Positions 40,867-53,967 of a stretch of DNA of 64,000 nt are shown here, piece by piece. This DNA is from Heracleum sosnowskyi (Eukaryota > Streptophyta > Magnoliopsida > Apiales > Apiaceae), in contig CM061241.1 of assembly GCA_030848705.1 (NCBI GenBank), positions 80,609,178-80,673,177 on the forward strand. The letters are read 5' to 3'. A model generated the notes under the pieces. It was not told the DNA's origin, made no database searches, and saw only the letters and a list, made by a program, of their open reading frames with translations. The position numbers and the translations under genes were made by a program. Each line of letters begins with the position of its first letter. Positions within the stretch are counted from its first letter, which is position 1.

Positions 40867-41116
40867 CACAATATTTATTACTGTAAATATTGTATTCTTC
40901 ATTTACAGCTGTAAATACTAGTCAGTTAGTTAGTTAGATTTAACAAACTTTCCCGCCAACTATGGCTTGTATATAAACTTGTAATGCTTTCTTTTCCAGT
41001 ATCTGTAACATTCCACAATGAGTAAACTTTAGTTTCTCTCTCGCTCTCTCTCTCTCTCGTTCTCTCGCTCTCTCTCTTTCTCTCATACATATTACTGCAA
41101 ATACACTAAATTTACA
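40848..41116 (+). repeat. 3' LTR (269 bp)
   Basis: It reads identical to 35843-36111. The last codons of gag-pol run a few bases into it (stop at 40864-40866). Confidence 0.96.
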
Positions 41117-41121
41117 GGTAT
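41117..41121. repeat. Right target duplication GGTAT
   Basis: Second copy of the 5-bp duplication of the intact copia element. Confidence 0.96.
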
Positions 41122-42284
41122 TGGGCCAAAATAGACGATTACAAAGTAATAAAAACTTGCGAGGCATTATGACCATAGAGGAATTGATTTTCTTTGTGTC
41201 CATGTTTATAGTTTAAGTACCAATTCATGGAAGACTGTTACGAACAAAAACTTTGATAAATTTTTATACAAAGTTTCACGTGATTCAGTAGTTGTAAATG
41301 GTGTTGCATACTGGTTACAGAACAAACTTGCTAGGTCTATGGAAGGAATCCTTTGTTTTGACGTAGAGAAGGAGATACTTGGACAGATTATGTTGCCAAC
41401 ACAATGTTGTGAGTTGGAAAATTCTGGAGATATTGGTACTAGAAAAGGGTGGTGAAATAAATGAGGTTTGGACCAAGACTATTACTCTTGATTTTACGAA
41501 AATTGATGGATGTTGGTGGCCTGTAGGTTTCAGGAATAATGATGATATTTTACTAACAAGAATGGAAGCACCTGGATGTATGTCCTATGATCCCCAGAGG
41601 AATGTGGCAACAGAATTTGTTGAGGATTCAACAGGGATATGGTCCGATAACGTATTTCACGGTCGTTATGATTATGATAATAAGATTTTTGTGCGTCATG
41701 TTACATTGGGGAGGCAGCCTATCTACTTGGATCTTTTTCAAGAGAATTTGGTTTTGCTGGATGAATGAACCATACAAGTACAATGCAGAATCTAGTTATT
41801 CAACAAGTGACTACATAAAACCAGGAGACAAACTTTCAACTTTTACTAGTGTTCATGTGTTTTTAATATCTCTAATATATAGTCGAAAATTTATCTGGAT
41901 CAGAATGTACCTGATATTATTATGTGTTTTATCAAAATAAGCTCAAATTGTATCCAGGTCTTTACTAGTCATTGGATTGGATATTGCCATCAGAGTAAAA
42001 TCCTAGCAGTGTTTTGTTTCTTCAATGTTTCCACCATTACTGTAAATCATGTTAAGAACTCAACACAAGCCTAACAACTACGATATACTAAAACACTTAT
42101 GTGTCAGTGCACTAAGACTCCTTGCATAATCTAATCTACCATCGGACCTTTGATCTTAATATCTTATTAAGTTCTTCGACCGATAAATTGATTGTGGATT
42201 TCTTTTTTTAGAAAAAATATGACAAAATTTCAGCTGATAGGAGTTTTGATACTTGCGTAGTTGTGTATCGATTCTAGTTGTTGA

Positions 42285-42292
42285 CTTGTTGC
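42285..42292. repeat. hAT target duplication CTTGTTGC (left)
   Basis: This 8-bp direct repeat recurs at 42902-42909 and bounds the MITE 42293-42901. Confidence 0.93.
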
Positions 42293-42901
42293 TAAAGCTG
42301 GCAATTTGATACACGACACGTGAACATGGTATGAACACGACACGGATAATTAGTGTTTGGGTGCAAAAATTTGGTACACGAACACGAAAGTACACGAACA
42401 TGAAAAAATACGAATATAATTAGTGTCGGGTTTGGGTTTTCACAATAGGTACACGACACGAAACGGAAGTATACGAATTAATGAAGTAAATAAATAATTT
42501 TAAAAAATATATATTATTTATAGTATTGCATATTTAGAAAATATATAAGGAATTACATGAACAATAAATAAAAGTTTCATGACTAATTAGCAGTAAGTTA
42601 TACATTTATATATATAAGTTATATTTACAATTTTTTGTAAAATTGTATGTATTACATATTTAATACACATTTAATAAAAATTTACATAATTAAAATAGTT
42701 TTATAATATATAAATTTTAATTAAATTAAATTTATATTTTTGTTTAATGTACACGAATACGACACGTAAAGTACACGACACGTTTTGAATTGGATATGTG
42801 TTTCAAATTTAGTACGCAAATCCAAAACGGGTCGGATATGGGTTTTACATTAAGTACACGAAAACACGAAATTACACGACACAGTCCAATTACCGGGTCT
42901 A
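42293..42901. mobile_element. Non-autonomous hAT element (609 bp MITE)
   Basis: Perfect 8-bp duplications CTTGTTGC flank imperfect terminal inverted repeats (TAAAGCTGGCAATT at the left; TAGACCCGGTAATT as right-end reverse complement). Subterminal ACACGACACG/CGTGTCGTGT repeats recur in both arms. The interior is AT-rich and non-coding. The 8-bp duplication places it in the hAT superfamily. Confidence 0.92.
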
Positions 42902-43302
42902 CTTGTTGCTGACTCACTCCCACGCAAGCAGAGCAGTTGTAACAATGTTTTTATCCATAAACTACAAGGGAAATGCTAAAAGTATGAAATTGATTTTTCA
43001 AATTGGAAACAATATTTCCATCCATAAAATACAAGGAAGGTGTTAGAAATATGAAATTGATTTTTTAAATCGGATCGAAAATAATTACATGTCATGTATT
43101 GATTGGTTACAACGACGTATAGTTATGATAATTTGATATTAAAATTAACAATTTGGAACCAACACTATAATATTGGGCAAGTGTAGTAGAATATTTAATC
43201 CTTATAGTAATATTATAAATTACTCTATTAACACACTCTCTACACAAGAGTTGTCTTGTAGTGATCGACTTTGAAAATCGTGAAATCGAATTGTAAAACA
43301 GA

Positions 43303-46300
43303 ATGATGATAATGAAAAACATGAATCGGGTTCTCAAAAGCAGTCGAAGCATCATCAGAGCTTTTAATTCATCTTCATCATCTGATTGGTGTATGAATAA
43401 GAGTAGCAGATCATTTTCAACGACAATCGATGCGGCGTCGTATCACTTGAACGGCGGCTCATCTTATATGCGTGGAGCTGTGTTTTGGGAACCTAATAAG
43501 CCACTCACTTTCGAAGATTTTCATATGCCTCGCCCTAAAGCCAACGAGCTTCTTATTAAAACCAAGGGTACACTCATTTGCTCAATTTCAATTTTTTAAT
43601 TTTACTCGGTGTTTAATTTTAATTACAATCAAGTTAATTAGTAATTGATTAATTATGTGTTGTAGCTCACATGAATTAGTAATTAGGAATAGCTTATACA
43701 CACCTCGAAACGACATTCAATTGTGTGCTAGTTATATGTTGAATCATGTACTTGGCTTTGATCATTTGTGTTACTTGGCTCATTGTTTTGCTTGCATCGG
43801 AATGTTTTAATTTCTTTGTGTTTTCCGACATTGTGTGTATAAGGCGCTTTGTTAGATTCTTTGCGGTGCTTACCCCCAATTATTCGTATCACTTTTTTTT
43901 TTTACAATTTCTCTCAGTTGTCCATTGTATCTCTTACTTGTGCAATTAGTATTTTCTATGAGTGTTAACGATATTCAGTGATCCTGTATATTTTGAACGC
44001 TGCAGCCTGTGGAGTGTGCCACTCCGACCTACATGTATTAAAAGGAGAACTTCCATTTCCTAGTCCTTGTGTCGTGGGACACGAGATCACTGGTGAGGTA
44101 GTTGAACATGGACCACTCACTGACAGTAAAATTACCAAGAGGTTTAAAAACTGAGATCTGACTATTATGTATGCTATAGATCACAAGTGATATTGTCTAA
44201 ATCCATTATAAGTGACAGAATGGGTGAATTTCAGATTTCCTGTTGGAGCTCATGTTATCGGGGCTTTCATAATGCCTTGTGGTAGCTGCTTTTACTGCAG
44301 TAAGGTACTATATCAATCCTCAATCTGACAGCTGTCCTTTTTTATATCTGATGCCATGCTTCTTTTTATGCTGTAATGTTTTATCTTTTATACCATGACT
44401 GACATTGTCATTATTGAGTTAAACAGGGTCAAGATGACTTATGTGAGGACTTCTTTGCTTATAACCGAGCTAAAGGAACCCTTTATGATGGAGAAACACG
44501 ACTGTTTCTCCGTGGCAGTGGTAAATATATTTTTAACTATACACTTCAGCGCTTAATTACATCTATAATCAACATTAAGTCGACACTTGCCACTTATTTG
44601 TATACTGATCCTTTGACAAAGTCTAAGGATGGAACACTCCTTATGTTGGAGCCTTAGCTAGATTTAGGTTCCAACTTGGCATTACAGGGATAGTGTCACC
44701 TCAATCATATTCCAAGTCTGAATTGATTTTAGGCCCCAATTGTTGGCCAAAGTGCAAAAATTTGGGTTTCACTAGCCCACCATAGGCTCCGAAAGATCAT
44801 ATCCCAGTCCTTTGGTAATGTCACACATAGCTATTGATTTACAAATGTTGACCAAGTCTTGTAGCGCTTCTCCTGTGCTTGTTTTAGGTTACTAATTCCA
44901 AAATTAGATAGTCTCTACGTTTCCATTACAAGACTATGTAGTCAATCGATTTGCTTGAGGGGGACGATTGTGTCCATATACAATGTGTTTACAGTTAGAT
45001 TGTTGAGGGAATAAATTTCAAAATATTGTCTGGGCATTTGTGCATTATATTTTTCCCTTCTTTCATTTCATTCCATCAATGCGTAGAGAGTGGTCATCCT
45101 ACTCTTAAATTTAACTGTGATCCTTATGTCGGCAGAATCGTCCTTGAAGGATTGATGACGTACCTTTAGTCCGTGGCAATTTGGCATCTATCTAATAATA
45201 ATTCTTTACGTTTACTTTATAATAATGTGCATCCAGAGAACTGAAATATGTTACTTTTGCAGGGAAACCAGTGTATATGTATAGTATGGGGGGCCTTGCT
45301 GAGTATTGCGTTGTACCAGCACATGCATTGACTACTCTACCCGACACATTACCTTACACAGAATCTGCTATTTTAGGATGTGCAGTTTTTACTGCCTATG
45401 GTGCTATGGCTCATGCAGCTGAGGTGCGTCCTGGTGATGCCGTTGCTGTGATCGGGATAGGCGGTGTTGGCTTAAGGTTAATAATAGCAAAGTACTCCAT
45501 AATAAACAAGTGCATTGTTGTATGATACTGAATTAAAGAAGCGATCATAAATATTCCTTTTAAATTAGTACCCATCTTCAGAAATCATAAAGGCAATACT
45601 GATAGTCTAAACAATGATAAGAGTAATTTTGCAATTGGTTAAATAGTCACAAATTGGCTGTAAAGATTTAATTAGATATCTTGTTAGTTCCCTCATTTTC
45701 ATCTGACTATTTATGCATCTTGCATTACAAGGACCCGGTCATGCCAGGCTAGGACTAAATATATCGATTAATATTTATTTTACATCAAGAGATGAACTGA
45801 TTGTAATTAATTTACCAGATTATTTATATAAGTCTTTTCATATTTAGTCACGGTAGTGGGTTATCATCAAAAAGCAGAACAACAATAGAAAATACCACTA
45901 TATTCTTCATTGTTAGTCAGATATGAGTGTTTATTTATTGGCAGTATAGCTTGGTGCTTTATTTGTGGTTTTGACTGATTCCATCCATAGATAGGTATTC
46001 ATATCCTTTGCCATATTTTTTCCTACACTCCTACTTCACCGTTCAACGTGCAAATGTAGTTGTATGTATTCATATGGAGTTTGGGCCTTCCAATTGACAA
46101 TATGCGCCTAAATATGTAAAAGGCGCCTGGTCTGGTGGACGTTTGTTGGGTCTCATGTTAATCTCGTTAAAAACATTTTTGCTTTCGATGCACTTATAAT
46201 GTAATATTAATATGTTTATATTTATAAAATTTAGTAGGTTTATTGCAAACATGAACAGGGATCTGTACATGCAGCATTGTAGTTAGTTAATGTTGTTTTT

Positions 46301-48681
46301 AATTATACTCCCACAAGATATTGAAGGTTAAATATAATACAGTTATATGTGACGGGTAGTGACTTTATTTGATGCTTCTTTTAACCGGTTGATACTCTTT
46401 ATGGTATTGTAGCAGCAGACATTTGTCCGAGACCATTAACTTGGCAGGAGAGCAGCAATGAAAGATGCAATTTAACTTTCCTTCACATATGTGGATTTTT
46501 TTTGCAATTTTTTATTCTTGTTGTGTGTTTTGCTTAATTAAGTTTTTCCATATTCTATTTTTAATTTCAAGTGTTTGCTGATGGTTGCAATGACTTATTA
46601 TTGGGACTCTCCTGTAACTATAACCAGATTACATGATCCAGTTGTCTGCAGTTAGCACGGGCTTTTGGTGCATCTGAGATTATTGCAGTAGACATACAGG
46701 ATGAAAAGCTGCAGAATGCTAAAACAATGGGAGCCACACACACCATAAATGCAAGCAATGTTGACGTTGCTGAAAAGATTAGAGTAATTAATCCCATTCT
46801 ATAAACTAATACTGCTTGTCTTATTGTCAAGTGACATACATACTGCCAATATCAGGTAGGAAAATAGAAGAACCTCTGGGTATGCAAGAAAAATACGAAG
46901 AACTTGACAAGTTTAATTCTTGCCTGTATATTACGTGCCAAGACAAATACACAGCAGAATAAACATTCTCATTTTTAACAGGTTGATTGATGAACTGTCC
47001 TAACTAAATCCAGCATTGCTTTGACCATAATCAAAACAAAAATACACACACATCCCCACTAAAATTCCAATTTCAACATGTCTAGTTGGATCTGAAAAGC
47101 CTTCTCTATCACTCTGTTATGTCATTCCTCTAGGATGCACGACAGAGTCTGGTATGGATTTTAAAGAAGTTCTAGTGTTGTCTATCGCCTGTACTTTTTT
47201 CATATTTGATAGAAAAATCAAATAAAAAAAGTTTCTGAAACATCCATTTCGTATCCATCATCCAATATGTATCTGAAGGTAAATTGACTGCTAATCGTGT
47301 CAGTTTGAGAATTTGAATTTATTTCCCTGTGATTTGTGGCTATATTCATTTACTTGAGTAAAGGTAACTTGAACATACAGTTTACTTCCAGTTAAGATTA
47401 ATTCAGATTTGTGCATGTACAGAATAATGCACATTTGAGTTAAAATGATGGCGTGATTAGTATATGCTGTGAAAAATTTATGTACACCTACTTTATTGCC
47501 ACTTTCTAATATACTATGACTTGACTTTGCCAATAAAGATTTTCTTTTCCATTCACCCTGGAGTTGAATAATGTCTGTCTAAAATGATGCTTGATCCTTG
47601 TTTCTGACAAAAGTATCATTTAGTTTAAAAACTTGTTTTTAGTTCGATCCTTGTTTTTATCACTTTGTTATATATCTGCTATATCATTCCCATAAATCAG
47701 TGGGTATGTTTTTCTCAATGAAATAATTTTTAAATGTTCTTAGGAACTAACTGGAGGAAGAGGCGTAGACATTGCTGTAGAAGCCTTGGGAAGACCTCAG
47801 ACGTTTGCTCAGTGCACACAGAGTGTGCGAGCTGGAGGAAAAGCAGTTATGATTGGGCTTGCACTCGCTGGTTCGATGGGCGAGATAGATATTAACCATC
47901 TAGTTCGTAGACAGGTCATCCGTTAATAATCTATTCAATTCAGTCTTTTGTTGTAATTTGTCTTTAAAATCATTTTAAATTAAGATCATGAGTCAATTAA
48001 GTTTGTAAAGCATTCTGCAGGTAACAATATGTTGACACCACAATATTATGCTATGAGTAGGATTACCTTACTTTGTTAATCATTAAAATAATTCCCTCCT
48101 TCCTGGTTTAGCCGTTTAGGTAGTTCAAAACGATAGAAATAGGGCAACTATTGTTTCCAGTAAATAAAATGCGGCTGATTGATAATCTTTTACTAGGATG
48201 CTTATAAATAAATGTTGATGAAGGGCGAAAAGAGTAAATTGTCCTTCATAAAAATAGATGGAATTAATATTTCTTCAGAAACAGAAATATAAATGGGAGT
48301 ATATTTGATATAAATATTGGAAAAGTACCAGCATTACTGCATTTTCTTTCTGTAGCACTGTATTAGGTTATCCTCGAGTCAGTTTTAGGTGAGGGACTCA
48401 ACAGTATATACAATATATGTAAAGATGGGACCATAAGCTGTATTATGTACTTTTTCAGCTTCTAATGTTGTTATGTTCAATCTCTGCAGGTAAAAGTGAT
48501 TGGCTCTTATGGAGGTAGGGCAAGGCAAGATCTTCCCAAGATTGTCAGACTAGCTGAGAGAGGTATTTTCAACCTCTCTGGATCTGTTTCAAGGAAGTGC
48601 AAGTTTGAAGAGGTGGGAGAAGCGTACGAAGATCTCAACAAAGGAAACATTGTTGGCCGTGCTGTAGTTGAGATAATGTAG
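43303..48681 (+). CDS. HER2: Zinc alcohol-dehydrogenase-like protein, 8 exons, 427 aa
   Basis: Exons: 43303-43567, 44006-44141, 44235-44304, 44427-44520, 45263-45476, 46642-46783, 47744-47914, 48490-48681. All introns are GT-AG and phases agree, giving 428 codons with the stop. The protein is a medium-chain, zinc-dependent NAD(P) oxidoreductase. It shows the catalytic-zinc motif CGVCHSD, the GHE block, structural-zinc cysteines C-x2-C-x2-C-x7-C (CGSCFYCSKGQDDLC), the nucleotide-binding GIGGVG and an Asp after the second strand (VDIQDEK) that favours NAD. An Arg/Ser-rich N-terminal extension of about 45 residues before DAASYHLNGG looks like an organelle-targeting peptide. I recognise the whole as the GroES-like ADH family of Arabidopsis At5g63620 (HER2, hexenal response). 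The substrate cannot be read from sequence. No defect is seen. Confidence 0.93.
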
Positions 48682-51600
48682 TGTGTTCATCAACAGTTGT
48701 GTAAGAGACAGGCTGCTAGCGACTTTTTTCCTTTCTTAATTTGTGAATTAATATCCATACATTTGCTGAACTTGTGATTAAATTTCAATGATACCAGCTG
48801 TTGATATCCTTACTTTTTTCCTTTCTTAGTTTCTGGTTTTGTATTCTTTACTCCAGCTGACGAGTGGAAAAATATATTTTTGAATTTCATAAAGTGAGAA
48901 CAGTGGTATTGGAACTGTGGCTTATCAACTAGGATCTCGCTTGCTTCTAAAGACATTGTATGAGAGTGCAAGTTAACCATAACTATACGTTGGCTAGTTG
49001 GCTAACAATTTTTTAAGATTAAAATTAAGTACTCCAGTGGATTATTAGTGTTTTAATGTTAAAATGTAATGGTTTGTTATTTTGTAGGGATTCTCCACTA
49101 ACCAATGGTGTCTTAAAATTGTCGGTACATTTGAGTTAAGGTTTTGGAGAAGGATACAAACAGGTTTACATTTTTCCTTTTTATTTTTTGTTAAGTACTG
49201 GTTTACCTAAAACCACTGAATTAGGAAAGGTGAAATTAGGAAAGTGTTCACCTTGTTGATACAAAATATGAACCGAATTCCTTAATGAATGAAACTTTTC
49301 ATATAAGGTGACTTGCTCGCTTCGAAAGAATAGTAGTATGGGCCTAAACAAGAACTGATACCAAAAAAAACTACGTGACTTGATTTCTTATAAAAGGATA
49401 TGAGGTACCTTGAGAAGTGATTCCCAAAATTCTATTATCTCTAGATTAATACTCTCAACCTCAGCCACAAATCACATAAACCTTAATTTCTCCCCAAAAT
49501 TATCATGGATATCGTATACCTAATTTTGGAGCTCTATACGAATATCTGATTATAAATTTAATCTTGAAGCTTAGTCCATGACGAAAATGGTTTCAACATT
49601 TAAATGTTGATGCCAATTTTTGTTAATATCAACAAGTTAAATAGGAGTATGTGCCTAAACAAAATATTAACCTAAAATAACTATGTGTTGATATTTGTAC
49701 CGATACTGATTATGAAATTAGATTAATATATAGTATCAACAAGTTCCCGGTATTTACTCAAGGTTTCCTTCTATAAATACTATTCTAGTATTTTTCCCGT
49801 CAATAAGTGCGTTTTCACCATTCTTGATACAGTTCTTTTGCTTTCCCATGTCTATAAGCCATATAAGTTTTAGCTTAATATGGTAACTAGGTATTTGAGG
49901 GTAATCATTCCCTCTGCCTTTAGATTAAGGTCTATCAATACAAGGATATATGACCTTAAATTTTAATTTTTATGTTCCATACTCACGAATAATTCACTTA
50001 GTTCCTCTAGGGTATAGTCCCCGGTTACTGAGCGCATTCCCGTTTCAAGCATGTAAATGTTAGGATATATCTTTTTTGAGATATCATGTTAGTCTTCCCA
50101 AGAAGTTAACTTCCGTGAGAGGTTTTATGGTTAAGCCCTTACTTCCAAGCATTAAACAATTCGATTTGGGCGCAAATGCTTGAGTCTGCTTGCGCATTTT
50201 ATGCTTCCAAGCGTCATGTATTTTAATTTATCAAAAATCATACTCGACTCTGCTTTTGTGCATTGATGAGGTTGTCTGTGCTCACAAAATTATCTGAGAA
50301 CTCAGCTCGCCAATATCTCGTCTCCCGATACAAAGTCCCCGGTATATGAACCATCATATCATCAAATGCGATTTTTCGATTCAGTTTGTGCTTCCAATCC
50401 TCAAAGTCTATATAAGAACATTTGATTTGGATTGTGCACTAAAGTGTATATATTATCCGTCCCAAGTGATTTACTACTTCAATATTGAAGTGGTACTTCA
50501 CTAGTATAAGTCGAATAACTTGTTGTCCTTCGACATATCACAAGTCTAAGTTTTGATCAATTTATATACCTCATGTGATCATCTGCCCCTGTGTGATCGT
50601 GGACGGATCACAAGTCAAGGCGTGCTCATTTCCTCACCTCCAAGTTGTTAATTGTTGATGACAACGGTAAATCATTGCACTAAGTTTAAGTGAATCGGAG
50701 CCCCTTAAAGATTTATTGTCCTTCTTGAAAAGGCACATCATTGGTGTGAGCTTTAGAATGTAGCGGCCTTTGATAAAAGATGCATTCGCATTACCTCTGC
50801 TACTATATTTGACAATTCTAAATCACTCTAAATTTTACATAATTTTCAAAAATATTGAAAATATGAAGTGCCAAGAAAGGACACTTACCTGTTATTTGTC
50901 AATCTGGTCCAGCTTTGGGAGCTCGAATTTGTCTGGCTGGTCTTTGCAGCTCATTGCTGATACTGCTTTCTAACTGAAGCCATCGAGTTGAAGTTTGCTT
51001 CCATGTCTCATCTTATGAACGCTAAAATTCTTCTTCCTTAAAAAGTTGCTGCTTCTTTTGCTTGATAATTTTGCTGAGTGTATTTTTGACTTCCAAACAC
51101 GACCAGAATTCCATTGTTTTGCTTATATATTGTTTTTCAACTCCTCTGGTTTTAGGAGTTTTATTTGAGGAGCATCAGTTTTTTATTTATCAATTTGCTC
51201 CCCCGTGCAAATGTAAAGCATCGTCTTATCTTTTTTGAAAACTCAAGGCAGCTTCATCCATCAATGTGTAATGTTTGTTGGTACTTTGAATTGCACTTCC
51301 ACTTGTTGTGACTTGATATTTAACTATGCTTAACTTGGCATAATCTCCCACGTATTAGTTGTGATCTTCGACCATGAAAAATTTGAGAATACGATGAATT
51401 GAACCCAAAATGTTTCTCCACACGCTATCTTGTGTGGGTTCTCATGTTCGAGCAGTGAAGCCCTCTGGTACTTAGTTGTTAACTCCTCTCACCGGACAAA
51501 AAATTCACAAATCTTCTTGAATACAGAAGACAACTCGCAGTCCTTTTCATTATTTCTCAGGCTAAGTTCCATTGGTGCAAAGATGTTCTAGGTCATCAAG

Positions 51601-53065
51601 TTGATTCAAATCTTCTCCCTGGCGGTCTACTTATATTTGGCTGTATTTGAAACCCTGATAATATCTCACTTGCCTTCCAGTTTTCGGAGTAGGGCTTCCC
51701 ATTCCATATTTATCTCTCTTCTGCTGCTTCAACCAAAGGCTAAGCTTCTAGACAACCTCAAATTTACTTGCACCATTAGTGATTAGATGTATGATAAATA
51801 TGGAATGGGAAGCCCAAGAATTGGAACCCGTTTGTATCGAAGTAACTTGTTTGTAGCAACTCACTAGTACCGAGTTTACGAGAAGAAGCCTAACCACTTT
51901 TTATTATGCTTTTGTGTTTGAGTGACCACATCCAGCAACTCCCTTGAGTTTTGCCAAGCCAAACTGAGACACTTATTTTGAATGATTGTCACCTAAACAT
52001 TTGCTCTTTTACGCTACTTGGTGTTACCAGGCTCGAGTCCGGAGACAATGTCCAGTGAAACAGGCTGAGCTTGAAAGTTCACACCAAGCCGGTAACTTTA
52101 TCATAACCAGTTGGTGTATTCCGGAATGTTCGAGTCTTTTACATTCTTTTTTTTTCCCAGTGCTTGCAGATGTATACGAACATGTCTGTTTATTGATCAC
52201 TTGTTGGTTGTTGCACTACTACTCTTCATAATGAAGATTCTTCATATACAAGACTTCCTAATAAATTCTGTTTTTCTTTATCATCTTTGCTCACTTCCAT
52301 ATAATGCACTTGCATTGTTGTTGTAGTCCATCCATTTTCCTCTATTTTAACATTTACACATGAGGTCAGTTCCTTTCTATCACGAAGTACCAAGTTGGCT
52401 CGTCCGTACCAAGTGGACTCGTGAGTACGAGTGGCTCTTCTGTACAGTGTCAACTTACAATAGCGTATTAAGACAACTCACCAACAGGTTTGATCGAGCA
52501 CCTTTGTTTTCCGTCGGACAACAATCAATGCCTCACTGGAAAGTCTAATAATAGTGGTCGCCACTTGTTTTATTTGTTTTGGTCCAGTTCACGTGTAACC
52601 ACCACATACACTGCTGCCAAGTTATTGATAAATATTGATGGCGACGGCAAAGAACATTACACATGCATATGCATTATTGCATTTGACAGAAATGAAACAT
52701 CTGCACTTGTGGTACTTATATAAATATGTGGATGATTGAAGTCTCCGATTCCAGCATAAGCATCTTGTTGTGCTTTCAGAGGTTCTCTGGTTTATAATAT
52801 TTTTATTATTATTAAACCACTCAACTAAAATTTGCAAAACTTATACCAACATAGCAAAGCACAAATAACTTGAATAAATCTATTATTAAAGTCTACTTCC
52901 CGCCGCCGGTTATTCGTAATTCTGAAAGATTTTAAGTTGCTTTGATCACAGTATATTGATGATGTTTTTCTCTATAAAATGTTGACAACAAAATTTTAAA
53001 TCTACATATACTGAAAATAGCCTTAGTTTACTTTCTGACGCATACTTTATCAGCTGTCAGATAGA
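48682..53065. other. Intergenic stretch, no gene recognised
   Basis: The region starts with the 3' UTR of the ADH-like gene. No frame in it resembles a protein and no TE terminus was recognised. A 23-bp perfect inverted repeat lies at 51692-51815. Near 52930 about 50 bases resemble a stretch at 60802. It may hold degraded repeats that I cannot name. Confidence 0.5.
51692..51815. repeat. 23-bp perfect inverted repeat (hairpin)
   Basis: GGGCTTCCCATTCCATATTT (extending to 51714) is the reverse complement of 51793-51815, with a 78-nt loop. A transcript would form a 23-bp stem with no mismatch. No TE terminus or target duplication was recognised at the outer ends. Confidence 0.8.
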
Positions 53066-53073
53066 CACCCACA
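53066..53073. repeat. hAT target duplication CACCCACA (left)
   Basis: 8-bp direct repeat, also at 56552-56559, bounding the hAT element 53074-56551. Confidence 0.95.
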
Positions 53074-53378
53074 TAGAGGTGGCCACACGGGCGGCCGAAC
53101 CAGGCCGTACCGGATTGGGGCGTGCCGAGTTGGGGGCGTGCCGAGTTGCTGAAGGCGGGGGACGGGGACGGCACGGCGGGGATGGCGGGGCGGTTCTGCA
53201 GGAGAATAACTCGTGCACGGCTCGGCGGTTTAGGCGGTTCGAGCGGTTCAACTATAGGCGCGTGTTGGCATTGTGAACCGTGGCGGGGCGGTTCAACGGG
53301 GCTGGGCGTGTGTGTTTAGTGTTTAAGATGTTCAAGTCACTGACAGTGACAGAGATAGAGCCATAGATGATAGAGCAC

Positions 53379-53555
53379 TGCTAGAGGCACAAAATTTGGT
53401 AAAAAAATTTGTTATCAAATGACATGGCATAGGTGATGTGGCAATTTGGAATGTTTTGATTGGTGTTGTTGGTGTGAATGCAGGGGGTCCACTTATTATT
53501 ACAACGAATCATGAATTGTCATGTGTATTTGGGAACAAATTTTGTGCCTCTAGCA
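53379..53555. mobile_element. 177-bp MITE nested in the hAT element
   Basis: Terminal inverted repeats of 20 bp (TGCTAGAGGCACAAAATTTG at the left; the reverse complement at the right end) enclose a non-coding core. The target duplication is unclear, so the superfamily is not assigned. Confidence 0.75.
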
Positions 53556-53967
53556 TTTTCCTATTATAATTAATTTACAATCATGTACGGGTACCCATTA
53601 ATGCATTTTTGATATTTTGTCAAAGTAGAGTTTTATCAATTATTTAGTGTTTAAAATATCTACGGTTCTACTATAAAAAAAACACCGTAAACAATATTAC
53701 ATCGATATTAATTAGCAAAAAATAAAAATCATTTATGTTGAATGTACATAAAAAAAATAAAAGAATATTATTTAAAATTATACGAACATTTTTTAAATAA
53801 AAGAGGACGGTACCTCTATAAATTTTATTAATTAAAAAATATTTTACAATTAATTTGAGAGGACTCCTCTCTAAAAAAACGGAACAAACCGCATTAACAT
53901 ATTAAACAAATACAAACCAAACAAATGTTAAAAATACAAAACAAAAAAAATCCTATCCATTATTTGA

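Larger units (their letters stand above)
35843..41116 (+). mobile_element. Complete, apparently intact Ty1/copia element
   Basis: 5,274 bp, flanked by GGTAT duplications. Both 269-bp LTRs (35843-36111 and 40848-41116) read identical base for base, which indicates very recent insertion. The PBS matches initiator tRNA-Met, the PPT abuts the 3' LTR, and a single uninterrupted gag-pol frame fills the interior. Every motif needed for an autonomous copia element is visible. It lies inside an F-box-associated pseudogene. Confidence 0.96.
35817..41768 (+). pseudogene. F-box-associated-domain gene remnant split by copia
   Basis: Pieces at 35817-35842 and 41122-41768 join once the copia element 35843-41116 and one target duplication are removed. 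The combined reading starts ISLGYWAKIDDYKV, typical of an F-box-associated (FBA) domain, and continues with SLSTNSWKTVT, VVVNGVAYWL and GILCFDVEKE. After two frameshifts (near 41160 and 41420) comes EINEVWTKTITLDFTKIDG, ending at a stop at 41766-41768. FBA domains bind substrates of SCF ubiquitin ligases. The F-box and the first part of the gene are missing, cut off at the third copia element's 3' LTR (35816). The gene was probably already decaying when the young element inserted. Confidence 0.85.
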
